NCBI GenBank assembly: GCA_902537555.1
Contig: CACBBR010000001.1
Location: forward strand, 7,501 to 71,500
Direction: 5' to 3'
Source of the DNA: an uncultured Pelagibacteraceae bacterium
Lineage (GTDB): Bacteria; Pseudomonadota; Alphaproteobacteria; Pelagibacterales; Pelagibacteraceae
Length of the DNA: 64,000 nt
Both the position numbers and the translations under genes were made by a program. The notes under the pieces are model-generated. The model did not search any database. It saw nothing but the letters and a program-made list of their open reading frames with translations, and was not told where the DNA came from. Numbering within the stretch: the stretch's first letter is position 1; each line of letters opens with the position of its first letter. Of the stretch, positions 8,628-17,248 are shown in pieces.

Positions 8628-9317
8628 ATGAATAATAAGGACTATGTTGAAACTATATATAATGAGGAAGAAAAGCCAATAACCGACTATCCCTCCAAAA
8701 TGATAAAATATCTTATCGATAAATATAAAATTCAAGAAAATTCAAAAATTTTAGAGCTAGGTTGTGGAAGGGGTGAATTTTTAAACGAATTTCATAATAA
8801 CAAAATGAAGGCTTATGGAGTTGATAATTCAATGTATGGCAAAAAAATGTATCCTCATCTTGAAATACAAAATGTCGATTTGTTAAAAAATTCACTACCA
8901 TATCCAGATAATACTTTTGATGTAATTTATTCTAAATCTTTTGTTGAACATTTTTATTATCCAGAAAAAATTTTTCAAGAAGCTTATAGAGTTCTTAAAA
9001 CTGGAGGAAAGATTATAACTTTAACACCTGAATGGAAATATTTTTATAAAACATTTTATGAAGATTTTACTCATAGAACACCTTTCACTAAAATATCACT
9101 AAGAGATATACAATTAATATGCAATTTTAAAAATATTGAGGTTGAAAGTTTTAGGCAACTTCCTTTCATGTGGAATAGATCAAAACTTATAACTACTATT
9201 TTTGAATTTTTAAGTGAAATTACAAGAGTAATTATGCCGGATATTTTTAGACAAAAAAATGTAAAATGGATCAGATGGTCTAAAGAAGTTATGTTGCTTT
9301 CTATTGCAACTAAATAA
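8628..9317 (+). CDS. Class I SAM-dependent methyltransferase
   Basis: A 229-residue methyltransferase with SAM motif I ILELGCGRGE at 41-50, the acidic residue after beta-2 in YGVDNS, and FDVIYSKSFVEHF (motif II/III) near 98-110, then YRVLKTGGKI. It matches the Methyltransf_11/UbiE type used for O- or N-methylation of small molecules. It is the last plus-strand gene before a strand switch; the convergent SDR ends 1 bp away, leaving no room for a conventional terminator. It could methylate the sugar acid made by the upstream genes; I cannot assign a substrate. Confidence 0.8.
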   Translation: MNNKDYVETIYNEEEKPITDYPSKMIKYLIDKYKIQENSKILELGCGRGEFLNEFHNNKMKAYGVDNSMYGKKMYPHLEIQNVDLLKNSLPYPDNTFDVIYSKSFVEHFYYPEKIFQEAYRVLKTGGKIITLTPEWKYFYKTFYEDFTHRTPFTKISLRDIQLICNFKNIEVESFRQLPFMWNRSKLITTIFEFLSEITRVIMPDIFRQKNVKWIRWSKEVMLLSIATK

Positions 9318-9318
9318 A

Positions 9319-9978
9319 TTAGAACAAACTCTGTGATTTTCCACCATCAACAAAAATTGTTGTTCCGTTTATATATTTAATATCATTTTTAACAATTAAC
9401 TTTACCAATTTTCCTATTTCGTCAGATTTACCTAATCTACCCAAAGGTAATTTTTTGATTAGTCCAGGAATGTCTTTGTTCAAACTTCTTAGTCTTTCAG
9501 TATCAATAGGTCCTGGTGCAATATTTACACAAGTAATATTTTTTTTAGCAAGCTCAAATGAAATAGACTTTAGTAGAGACCAAAATCCTACTCTTAAACT
9601 ATTTGATATCACTAATTTAGGGTTTATTTCTCTAATATGAAAGGATGATATTAAAAAAATATACCCATTGTCGTTAATTTTCAAATCTCTTAAAATCATA
9701 GAAAAGGATAAAAACAATTGATTAAAGAATTTTATCCAGAGTTTATTTGATATTTTTTTAAAATCTAAGGATGGAGGACCCCCGGTGTTTAAAACTAAAA
9801 CATCTACATTTTTATGTTTTTTAATGAATTTTTTAACACTCGCTAAATTTGAAGTATCTAGATCCCTAGAAGATAAAGTAACAACTTTTTCAGAAACTGG
9901 TTTTAAATTTGCTGCAATAGATTTTCCAATACCTTTTGAACTAGCTAAAATAATACTTTTTTTAATTTTTTTTTTCAT
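9319..9978 (-). CDS. Atypical SDR with replaced catalytic Tyr-Lys
   Basis: A 219-residue SDR-fold protein. The cofactor loop ASSKGIGKS, the NTGGPP segment (in place of NNAG), ISSFHI and the IAPGPIDTER segment all fit the family. At the position of the catalytic YxxxK the sequence reads SNSLR, so both Tyr and Lys are missing. A known subgroup of FabG-like proteins carries the same SN-x-x-R pattern. The C-terminus ends in TTIFVDGGKSQS. It is the last gene of a three-gene minus-strand unit and overlaps the NeuB-like gene by 4 bp. It may be a noncanonical reductase or a binding protein. Confidence 0.7.
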   Translation of the reverse strand: MKKKIKKSIILASSKGIGKSIAANLKPVSEKVVTLSSRDLDTSNLASVKKFIKKHKNVDVLVLNTGGPPSLDFKKISNKLWIKFFNQLFLSFSMILRDLKINDNGYIFLISSFHIREINPKLVISNSLRVGFWSLLKSISFELAKKNITCVNIAPGPIDTERLRSLNKDIPGLIKKLPLGRLGKSDEIGKLVKLIVKNDIKYINGTTIFVDGGKSQSLF

Positions 9979-10727
9979 CTGTTTTGATCTGGAATTGTAT
10001 TTTTTCCAGATAAATTTTTTTTAATACCTATTAAAGTTTTAATATCTTTAATTTCTCTCAACAATCTATCAAAATTTTTAAAATTTAAAGCATGTTTTTC
10101 ATCTGGGTGTCTTATTTTTTTGTCTCCCTTAATATAAATAAACAAGTCTATATTTTCTTTGCTTTGTATTAAATATATGGGTAATTTATTTGTATAATGG
10201 TGACCGTATGCAAACTTGTTTGGATATTTTTTTGATAAATAAAAAAAATTAATCAAGTTTAAGTCGCTTTTTTTGTAACTAAGTTGCGTATAAATAAATT
10301 TTATTCTTTTGTTTTTTTCGTACCTATTTACAATATTTATAAGTTCTTTAAAACTCATCAATCCACAAGAAATATAAATTTTAGAAGTTGTTTCTTTAAG
10401 AATTTTTTTAATTAATTCTTCATTGTTTGCTGCCATACTTAATATTTTATAATAATTAAACTTGAATGATTTTATTTCATTAAATGTTTGAATTGATGAA
10501 AGAGAAACTCCACAATCACCAAATAGTTTTTTTTTATAAATTTTTGATAAATTTTTATAAAAACTTTTTGGTAGTTTTAAGTGTCTCTTTTCTTTTCTTT
10601 TATAAAAATTTGGTTCTCTAATCTGAAAAGTTAAAATATCAAAATTTGTTTTTTTGTGAAAATTTATGTACTTACTTGCATAAGATCTACTTCCGTTATG
10701 ATTTAAACCTACCTCTGCAAAAATCAT
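9975..10727 (-). CDS. Divergent NeuB-like protein
   Basis: A 250-residue protein starting FAEVGLNHNGSR, the signature of NeuB-family sialate synthases, followed by a barrel-like pattern with FQIRE (compare KFQKR in NeuB), YKILSMA and YISCGLMS. It is shorter and far more divergent than the neuB at 3788. The first metal histidine is kept (YGHHY, H176/H177). The second, expected about 21 residues later, is replaced by a hydrophobic stretch (FIYIKGD), and there is no SAF domain. HPDEKHAL takes the place of the usual GSDQSASL-type loop. It lies between a PtmA-like SDR and an atypical SDR. Altered chemistry or loss of catalysis is possible. Confidence 0.65.
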   Translation of the reverse strand: MIFAEVGLNHNGSRSYASKYINFHKKTNFDILTFQIREPNFYKRKEKRHLKLPKSFYKNLSKIYKKKLFGDCGVSLSSIQTFNEIKSFKFNYYKILSMAANNEELIKKILKETTSKIYISCGLMSFKELINIVNRYEKNKRIKFIYTQLSYKKSDLNLINFFYLSKKYPNKFAYGHHYTNKLPIYLIQSKENIDLFIYIKGDKKIRHPDEKHALNFKNFDRLLREIKDIKTLIGIKKNLSGKNTIPDQNR

Positions 10728-11494
10728 TATATAACCGTTCTACCTCCATCAGCAATTATTGTTGTGCCCGTCATATATGAGGATTGGTCAGAGCATAAAA
10801 ATAATACAATTTTATTATATTCATTATATTTAGCCATTCGGTTTAAAGGTATTAATTTTTTTATTTTTTCTACAAAATGTTTATCGAAATTTTGGTTTAT
10901 ACCTCCAGGAGCAATTGCATTACATCTAATTCTTTTGTTGCCCCAATAACTAGCTGTATATTTCGTCAGACCAATTATTCCATGCTTTATAACTGAATAA
11001 GTAACAGGTTTAGCAAAATTAAGTTTTTGATACAAATTTTGATTAGGTGCAATTATTCCAAGATCAGATGAAACATTTAAAATTACACCACCTTTATTTT
11101 GATCACACATTTTTTTGCCAAAATATTTGGTACAAATCATTGCGCCAGATAGCCCAACATCTAACTCTTTTTTCCATCTCAAGAGATCAAATTCTTCAAA
11201 ATTGTTTAATTTTTTTTTATTTTTTTTTGGCAAATGATCTATGGCGGCATTATTTATCAAAATATTTATTTTATTGAATTTTTTGACAATCTTTTTAACA
11301 ACTAACCTAACTGAATTTTCTTTAGTTATATCACACATATATTGTGTGAATCTTGGATGGTAAAATTTTCTTTTTTTCAAATCTAAAACAATCACATTCG
11401 CATTATTTTCTAAAAATTCATTAACAAATTGAATTCCAAGAAATCCATTGCCTCCAGTTATAATAACAGTTTTATTATTTAAATCTTTGAACAT
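10727..11494 (-). CDS. PtmA-like short-chain dehydrogenase
   Basis: A 255-residue SDR with TGGNGFLG near residue 14, INNAAID, the serine region NVSSDLGIIAP, and YSVIK as the catalytic pair, followed by CNAIAPGGI and ADGGRTV. The segment after the serine (IIAPNQNLYQ, then PVTYSVIKHG) closely resembles PtmA, the SDR in Campylobacter flagellin legionaminic-acid synthesis. It is the first gene of a minus-strand trio, 83 bp from the divergent gene at 11578. A second PtmA-like SDR lies at 30464. Proposed role: dehydrogenation or reduction in nonulosonate precursor synthesis. Confidence 0.75.
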   Translation of the reverse strand: MFKDLNNKTVIITGGNGFLGIQFVNEFLENNANVIVLDLKKRKFYHPRFTQYMCDITKENSVRLVVKKIVKKFNKINILINNAAIDHLPKKNKKKLNNFEEFDLLRWKKELDVGLSGAMICTKYFGKKMCDQNKGGVILNVSSDLGIIAPNQNLYQKLNFAKPVTYSVIKHGIIGLTKYTASYWGNKRIRCNAIAPGGINQNFDKHFVEKIKKLIPLNRMAKYNEYNKIVLFLCSDQSSYMTGTTIIADGGRTVI

Positions 11495-11577
11495 TTATTA
11501 TTTGAAACTATCTATAAATTCTTATACTTAAATTGTATTTTTTAAAATATTATAACTTATATCTTATATTCGTGAAA
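11495..11577. promoter_or_regulatory. Divergent intergenic region, probable promoters both ways
   Basis: This 83-bp spacer separates the minus-strand SDR trio from the plus-strand kinase/nucleotidyltransferase gene and must hold the start signals for both if they are transcribed independently. It is almost pure A/T. TATAAC at 11551 and TATATT at 11565 could serve as -10 boxes toward the plus-strand gene, but I find no well-spaced -35 box. Confidence 0.35.
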
Positions 11578-13098
11578 ATGACTAAAATTTTAAAGATCTC
11601 AGAAATTAATAAGCTTAGTAAAAAAATTAAAAAAGAAAAAAAAAAAATTGTTCTATGTCATGGTGTTTTTGATTTAGTACATCTAGGTCATATCAATTAT
11701 TTTAAATCTTCAAAGTATTTTGGAGATATTTTAGTTGTTTCTGTTACTAAGGGTAGGTTTGTAAATAAAGGATTCAATAGACCATATAATAGTGATGAAG
11801 ACAGAGTAAATTTTCTAACATCTTTAAATACAATAGATTATGTCGTTTTAAATGATAAACCCACATCAGTAAATATTATCAAATTATTAAAACCAGATTT
11901 TTATGCCAAAGGTCCAGATTATAAAAATATTAAAAAAGATATAACTGGTGAAATTAAAAATGAAATTAAAGCAGTTAAATCAATTAAAGGAAAAGTTATT
12001 TTTACTGATGATAGATCTCTAAGTTCAAGTAAAATTTTAAACAAACTTGACAACTCTTTTGATAATAATCAAAAAATATTCTTAAAAAGTCTAAAATCAA
12101 AATTTAATTTTAATTATATAAATTATTATCTAGAAAAAATTAAATCTATAAGAACTTCGGTAATTGGGGAAATTATAGTTGATAAATATATTTTTTGCGA
12201 CACTGTTGGAAAATCAGGTAAAGAACCGCATCTAGTTTTAAAAGATCTTTATGAAGAAAAATATCTTGGTGGAGCTGGTGCAATCGCAAACAATCTTGCC
12301 CTTCTCTGTAAAAAAGTAAAATTTATTTCTTACATTGGAAAATTTAACAGTCAATCAAAATTTATAAAAAAAAGACTTAATTTAAATATTCTAAAAAATT
12401 TTATAATTAAAAAAAATTCTCCAACCATAGAAAAGAAAAGGTTTATTGATAACGTAAGCAAATCAAAAATCATTGGAGTTTATAATATGAATGAAAATAA
12501 CTTAGATAAATTCGAAGAAAAAAAGATTAATGATATTATTAAACAAAGTTTACAAAATTCAGATCTTTTTATAATCTCTGATTACGGTCATGGATTGATT
12601 AATTCTAATACTGCAAAAATTTTAACCACTAAGAAAAAATTTATTGCTTTAAATGCTCAGCTAAATGCATTTAATATTGGCTATCACACCCTCACAAAAT
12701 ATAACTTTATAAACTTTTTAATAATTAATGAGAATGAACTCAGACATGAATTAAGAGATAGGTCTTCAAGCATCGAAATCCTAATTGAAAAAATTAATAA
12801 AAAAATTAAAATCGATAATTTAGTCATAACAAGGGGTAAAAATGGTGCAGTCTATTATTCGAAGAAAAAAAACTTTAAAATCTATTGTCCCGCTTTTGCC
12901 AATAATGTTTTAGATAAAGTCGGTGCTGGGGATACAATGTTGTCTGTAATGTCTTTACTTTGCAAAGTCGACTGTGATCCACGTGTATCAATATTTCTTG
13001 GATCTCTTGCCGCAGCACAGAATGTTGAAAATTTAAACAACTCATGTCCATTAGATAAAACAAAGCTACTTCAATATGCTAATTACATGTTAAAATAA
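11578..13098 (+). CDS. Bifunctional sugar nucleotidyltransferase/PfkB kinase, HldE-like with reversed domain order
   Basis: About 506 residues with two domains. The N-terminal domain (about 22-155) is a cytidylyltransferase-like nucleotidyltransferase: CHGVFD at 27-32, the HLGH motif at 35-38, and FYAKGPDYK where HldE has its KGGDY motif. The C-terminal domain (about 170-506) is a PfkB sugar kinase with GGAGAIANN and VGAGDTM, catalytic Asp at about 452. E. coli HldE, which phosphorylates heptose 7-phosphate and then adenylylates heptose 1-phosphate, has the kinase first; here the order is inverted. Upstream TTG (11533) and GTG (11572) are in frame, but ATG 11578 places the motifs as usual. 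Substrate unproven. Confidence 0.75.
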   Translation: MTKILKISEINKLSKKIKKEKKKIVLCHGVFDLVHLGHINYFKSSKYFGDILVVSVTKGRFVNKGFNRPYNSDEDRVNFLTSLNTIDYVVLNDKPTSVNIIKLLKPDFYAKGPDYKNIKKDITGEIKNEIKAVKSIKGKVIFTDDRSLSSSKILNKLDNSFDNNQKIFLKSLKSKFNFNYINYYLEKIKSIRTSVIGEIIVDKYIFCDTVGKSGKEPHLVLKDLYEEKYLGGAGAIANNLALLCKKVKFISYIGKFNSQSKFIKKRLNLNILKNFIIKKNSPTIEKKRFIDNVSKSKIIGVYNMNENNLDKFEEKKINDIIKQSLQNSDLFIISDYGHGLINSNTAKILTTKKKFIALNAQLNAFNIGYHTLTKYNFINFLIINENELRHELRDRSSSIEILIEKINKKIKIDNLVITRGKNGAVYYSKKKNFKIYCPAFANNVLDKVGAGDTMLSVMSLLCKVDCDPRVSIFLGSLAAAQNVENLNNSCPLDKTKLLQYANYMLK

Positions 13099-13101
13099 TT
13101 C

Positions 13102-14079
13102 ATGAAAGTTTTTGTAATAGGTGGAGGAGGATATGTTGGATCACAGTTAGTTCCTGAATTGATAAGGAATGGACATACTGTAACAGTTTATGATTTATTT
13201 ATTTATGGAGAGGAGGTGCTAGAGAGTAATATTAACTTAAAAATAATCAAAGGTGATATTAGAGACATTAAACTTTTATCAAATTCTCTTAAAAATCACG
13301 ATGTTATTATTCATTTAGCTTGCATATCTAATGATCCAAGTTTTGAATTAAATCCTAAATTAGGTAAATCAATTAATCTTGATTGTTTTAGGCCATTAGT
13401 GGAATTAAGTAAATCTCAGAACATTCAAAGATTTATTTATGCATCTTCATCTTCTGTTTACGGTATTAAAAAAGAAAAGAATGTTCATGAGGACTTAAAA
13501 CTCGAACCTTTAACAGATTATTCAAAATTTAAAGTTGAATGTGAAAATATTTTATCTGAACATACGTCTGAAAATTTTGAGACTGTAATAGTAAGACCTG
13601 CAACAGTCTGTGGATATGCAAGACGTCAAAGACTAGATGTGGTAGTAAATATACTTACTAATCTTGCATTCAATAAAAGAAAAATTATTATTTATGGAGG
13701 AAATCAACTGCGGCCAAATATTCATATAAAAGATATGTCAAATATCTATTTAAAAATTCTTAATTCAGATAAAGAATTAGTTAATGGAGAAATATTTAAT
13801 GCTGGTTATGATAACTTTACTGTTAATGAAATAGCCGAAACTGTAAGAGATATAATTGGCCATGATGTTGAATTAGAAAGAGTAGAGACAAATGACAATC
13901 GATCTTACCATGTATCATCACAAAAAATAAATGATATACTTAATTTTAAAGCAACATATACCATTAAAGATGCAGTAAACGATTTAAAAGAGGCTTTTGA
14001 AAAAAATAAATTACCAAATTCTCTCTCTGACTCGAAATATTTTAATATAAAAAAAATGCAAGAAATAAATTTAATTTAA
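13102..14079 (+). CDS. NAD-dependent epimerase/dehydratase (extended SDR)
   Basis: A 325-residue extended SDR with GGGGYVGS at 7-14, HLACISNDP at 71-79, SSSSVYG and the catalytic pair Y140/K144 (YSKFK). It ends in the typical substrate-binding region. Such enzymes epimerise, dehydrate or reduce NDP-sugars. The SNDP motif groups it with the SDRs at 39851 and 45627 as local paralogues. It starts 3 bp after the kinase fusion and shares one base with the following aminotransferase (TAATG), so 4-keto-sugar formation followed by amination is plausible. Confidence 0.8.
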   Translation: MKVFVIGGGGYVGSQLVPELIRNGHTVTVYDLFIYGEEVLESNINLKIIKGDIRDIKLLSNSLKNHDVIIHLACISNDPSFELNPKLGKSINLDCFRPLVELSKSQNIQRFIYASSSSVYGIKKEKNVHEDLKLEPLTDYSKFKVECENILSEHTSENFETVIVRPATVCGYARRQRLDVVVNILTNLAFNKRKIIIYGGNQLRPNIHIKDMSNIYLKILNSDKELVNGEIFNAGYDNFTVNEIAETVRDIIGHDVELERVETNDNRSYHVSSQKINDILNFKATYTIKDAVNDLKEAFEKNKLPNSLSDSKYFNIKKMQEINLI

Positions 14080-15188
14080 TGAAAGTAAGATATTCTTATT
14101 TAAAACAACAATTTGGAAATGCTCCAAAACTATGGAGAGATCTAAAAAAATTTGTAAATACAGGTGATTTTACCCTTGGTAAGCCTTTAAGTGAATTCGA
14201 GAGAAAATTTGCAAAACTAATTGGTACTAAATATGCAGTTGGTGTAAATTCAGGAACAGATGCTATTAAATTAAGTCTAAAAGTAATTGGAATAAAAAAA
14301 GGTGATGAAGTTATTACAGCTGCAAATACTTTTGTTGCCACTGTCGGTGCTATTTGTGAGTTGGGAGCAATCCCAGTTTTCGTGGATTGCGATGACACTT
14401 TTTGTATGAACACAAAATTGATTAAAAAAAAAATTACAAAAAAAACAAAAGCAATCGTTCCAGTGCATTTCACTGGGTATATGACAAATATGATTGAAAT
14501 TAACAAAATTGCTAAGAAATATAAAATTCCAGTGGTTGAGGATGCTTGTCAATCTATCCTAGCATCAATTAATAATAAAAACTCAGGCACATGGAGTAAT
14601 TTTGGTGCATTTTCACTTCATCCATTAAAAAATATAAATGTATGGTCTGATGGCGGAATCATTGTTACTAGTAATAAAAAATATGCTGAAAAATTAAGAT
14701 TATTGAGAAACCATGGCTTAATTAATAGAGATAACGTTAAAATATGCGGTTATAATTCACGCTTAGATACTATCCAAGCAGTAGTTGGAAATTGGTTGAT
14801 TCCAAAAGCAAAGCAAATTGCTAATCAAAGAATTAAAAATGCCAAGTACTACGATAAACATTTATCGAAAATAAATGAAGTTATAATTCCACCAAGAATT
14901 CAAAATTATAAAATCGTTTATCATCTTTATATAATATTTGTAAAAAATAGAGATAAATTGCTAAAATATTGTTTAAAAAATGGTATAGAGGCAAAAGTTC
15001 ATTACCCTATACCAATTTATAGACAGCCAGCTTTAAAATATTTAGGACACAAAAAGGGTGATTTTCCTGTAACAGATTGGCATGCAAAAAATATAATTAG
15101 TTTTCCTTGTGATCAGCATTTAAAAAAAAAAGAATTAGATTATGTCATATCTGTAGTTAATAGGTTTTATGAAAAAAATAAAAACTAA
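14079..15188 (+). CDS. DegT/DnrJ/EryC1/StrS family sugar aminotransferase (first of tandem pair)
   Basis: A 369-residue PLP aminotransferase that aminates keto-NDP-sugars. Seen are NSGTDAIKL near 57-65, VEDACQS at 153-159 with D155, and FSLHPLKNINVWSDGG with Schiff-base K184. The C-terminus has the VHYPIPIYRQPA segment common to the QdtB/FdtB/DesV group that makes 3-amino sugars. It overlaps both neighbours by one base. The downstream gene is a close architectural copy, so the pair may aminate two positions of one sugar or form a heteromer. Confidence 0.9.
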   Translation: MKVRYSYLKQQFGNAPKLWRDLKKFVNTGDFTLGKPLSEFERKFAKLIGTKYAVGVNSGTDAIKLSLKVIGIKKGDEVITAANTFVATVGAICELGAIPVFVDCDDTFCMNTKLIKKKITKKTKAIVPVHFTGYMTNMIEINKIAKKYKIPVVEDACQSILASINNKNSGTWSNFGAFSLHPLKNINVWSDGGIIVTSNKKYAEKLRLLRNHGLINRDNVKICGYNSRLDTIQAVVGNWLIPKAKQIANQRIKNAKYYDKHLSKINEVIIPPRIQNYKIVYHLYIIFVKNRDKLLKYCLKNGIEAKVHYPIPIYRQPALKYLGHKKGDFPVTDWHAKNIISFPCDQHLKKKELDYVISVVNRFYEKNKN

Positions 15189-16285
15189 TGAAAATTCCTT
15201 ATGTAAATTTAAAAAAACAATATCTAAGTGAAAAAAAAGATCTAAATAAAATTTTTAACGATGTTTTGCTCACTGGTAACTATGTTGGAGGGGAACATGT
15301 TAAAAAATTTGAGAAAAATATTAATAATTTTTGTAAAACAAAATATTGCGTTTCTCTCAATAGTGGTACAGATGCTCTTACATTAGCTCTTCACCTGCTT
15401 GGTGTCAGAAAAGGAGATGAAGTAATAACTACACCAAATTCATTTATAGCATCTACATCTGTTATTGTTCACTTAGGTGCAAAACCTGTGTTTGTTGATG
15501 TATTAGATGATCAAAATATTAATCCAGATTTAATAGAAAAAAAAATATCAAAAAAAACAAAAGTTATTATGCCTGTTCATTTGACTGGAAGAATGTGTAA
15601 AATGGAAAAAATAGTCCAAATAGCAAATAAATATAATCTCAAGATTGTTGAGGACGCTGCACAAGCAATTGGTTCAAAGTATAACGGTATGATGTCAGGA
15701 TCTATTGGAGACGTAGGTTGTTTTTCTGCCCACCCATTAAAAAATTTAAATGCAATAGGAGATTCTGGATATTTAACAACCAATTCAAAACGAATATATG
15801 ATCTTGCTAAAGATTTAAGAAATCATGGCATGACCAATAGAGATAGAATTAAAAACTTTGGCTATGTGTCAAGAATGGATAATTTACAAGCAGCTATATT
15901 AAACTATCGTCTATCAAAGCTAAAAAATATTATTAATTCTAGACGTAGAAACTATAAAATTTATAAAAAATATTTAACAAGAGAGAATATTTTCTTTCCA
16001 GATGAAAAAAAGAATGAGTTTAACACTTATCATACATTTGTAATACAAGTTAAAAATAGAGATAAGTTAAGAAAATATTTAAATCTGAAAGGCATAGGGA
16101 CTTCTATTCATTATCCCATACCTATACATTTACAGCCCGCAGCAAAAAAACTAGGATATAAAAAAGGTGATTTCATAAAAACTGAGTTTCAATCAAAAAG
16201 AATTCTTACCTTACCAATAAACCAGCATCTTAAAGAAAAAGAAATAATTTACATTTCAGAAAGTATTAATAATTTCTTTAAATAA
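15188..16285 (+). CDS. DegT/DnrJ/EryC1/StrS family sugar aminotransferase (second of tandem pair)
   Basis: A 365-residue relative of the preceding protein with the same landmarks: NSGTDALTL at 58-66, VEDAAQAIG at 154-162, and FSAHPLKNLNAIGDSG with Schiff-base K185. The C-terminal IHYPIPIHLQPAA matches the QdtB/FdtB-like group. The two proteins align throughout by eye, yet differ in substrate-contact positions such as NVWSDGG versus NAIGDSG. The E1 alpha gene starts directly after its stop, so the aminotransferases, the SDR and the thiamine enzyme probably form one pathway. Confidence 0.9.
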   Translation: MKIPYVNLKKQYLSEKKDLNKIFNDVLLTGNYVGGEHVKKFEKNINNFCKTKYCVSLNSGTDALTLALHLLGVRKGDEVITTPNSFIASTSVIVHLGAKPVFVDVLDDQNINPDLIEKKISKKTKVIMPVHLTGRMCKMEKIVQIANKYNLKIVEDAAQAIGSKYNGMMSGSIGDVGCFSAHPLKNLNAIGDSGYLTTNSKRIYDLAKDLRNHGMTNRDRIKNFGYVSRMDNLQAAILNYRLSKLKNIINSRRRNYKIYKKYLTRENIFFPDEKKNEFNTYHTFVIQVKNRDKLRKYLNLKGIGTSIHYPIPIHLQPAAKKLGYKKGDFIKTEFQSKRILTLPINQHLKEKEIIYISESINNFFK

Positions 16286-17248
16286 ATGGATAAAATTAAA
16301 AAAAAACTATTTTTCAATATGTTAAGAATAAGAAATATAGAGCAAGCTATTTCTGATAATTATAAATTTCAGAAAATGAGGTGTCCTGTGCATTTGTCAG
16401 TGGGCCAAGAAGCGCCTGCTGTTGGTATAATGCAAAATCTTAAAAAAGAGGACAAGATAGTTACTGCTCACAGATCACATGCTCATTACCTAGCAAAAGG
16501 TGGTAACCTTAATTCAATGATTGCAGAATTACATGGAAAATCAAGTGGATGTGCAAAAGGTAAAGGAGGATCTATGCATTTAATTGACTTGAAGGCTGGA
16601 GTTTCAGCTGCAGTCCCTATAGTAGGAAGTACTATTCCTATCGGTGTTGGATTATCTTGGAATATAAAACTAAAAAAAAAGAAAAATGTTGTAGTAATTT
16701 TTTTTGGTGATGGAGCTACAGAGGAAGGTGTTTTTCAAGAAAGTTTAGATTTTGCATCTTTGCATAGCCTACCTGTTCTTTTTGTGTGTGAGAATAATCA
16801 TTTTTCAGTTTATTCACCTTTATCTAATAGACAAGCAAAAAAAAGAGATATCATCAAAATTGCTAAAGCAGTTGGAATTAGTGGGACTAAAATTCATGGA
16901 AATGATGTTTTAAACATTTATAAAAAAAGCAAAAAAATAATTAGTGATATTAAACAAGATCCAAAACCCCATGTATTATTACTAGATACTTTTAGACATT
17001 TAGAACATTGTGGTCCAAATAATGATAATCATCTTAATTACAGATCAGATGATTATATTAAAAAATGGTTAGATAATTGTCCAATTAAGACATTTAAAAA
17101 AAAATTATTAAAAAATAAAGTTTTAAATATTTTAGAATTAAAAAATTATGAAAATAAAATTTCTCATGAAATTAAATTAGCTTTTAAATATGCTAGAAAT
17201 TCCAAATTTCCAAAAAAAAAATTTTTGTTAAAAAATATATATGCTTAA
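16286..17248 (+). CDS. Thiamine-diphosphate dehydrogenase/carboligase, E1 alpha subunit
   Basis: A 320-residue E1 alpha protein of the pyruvate/branched-chain/acetoin dehydrogenase type. The ThDP-Mg motif runs from GDG (141-143) to ENN (169-171). HRSHAHYLAKGG near 62-73 and GCAKGKGGSMHL near 88-99 are family signatures, the latter with the conserved GKGGSMH. The beta subunit overlaps by 8 bp. No lipoyl E2 or flavin E3 gene is present, so a full dehydrogenase complex is unlikely here. AviB1/AviB2 of avilamycin synthesis show that such pairs can add a two-carbon branch to an NDP-sugar; the sugar genes around make that a reasonable hypothesis. Confidence 0.85.
   Translation: MDKIKKKLFFNMLRIRNIEQAISDNYKFQKMRCPVHLSVGQEAPAVGIMQNLKKEDKIVTAHRSHAHYLAKGGNLNSMIAELHGKSSGCAKGKGGSMHLIDLKAGVSAAVPIVGSTIPIGVGLSWNIKLKKKKNVVVIFFGDGATEEGVFQESLDFASLHSLPVLFVCENNHFSVYSPLSNRQAKKRDIIKIAKAVGISGTKIHGNDVLNIYKKSKKIISDIKQDPKPHVLLLDTFRHLEHCGPNNDNHLNYRSDDYIKKWLDNCPIKTFKKKLLKNKVLNILELKNYENKISHEIKLAFKYARNSKFPKKKFLLKNIYA

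Noticed and set aside
11533-11577. TTG-initiated extension of the kinase/nucleotidyltransferase fusion
   Set aside because: The added residues are AT-derived and not family-like; ATG 11578 puts the HLGH motif at the expected distance.
14096-14506. 136-codon minus-strand frame opposite the first tandem aminotransferase
   Set aside because: The sense strand encodes a clear DegT enzyme; the antisense frame has no domain, start context or operon logic.
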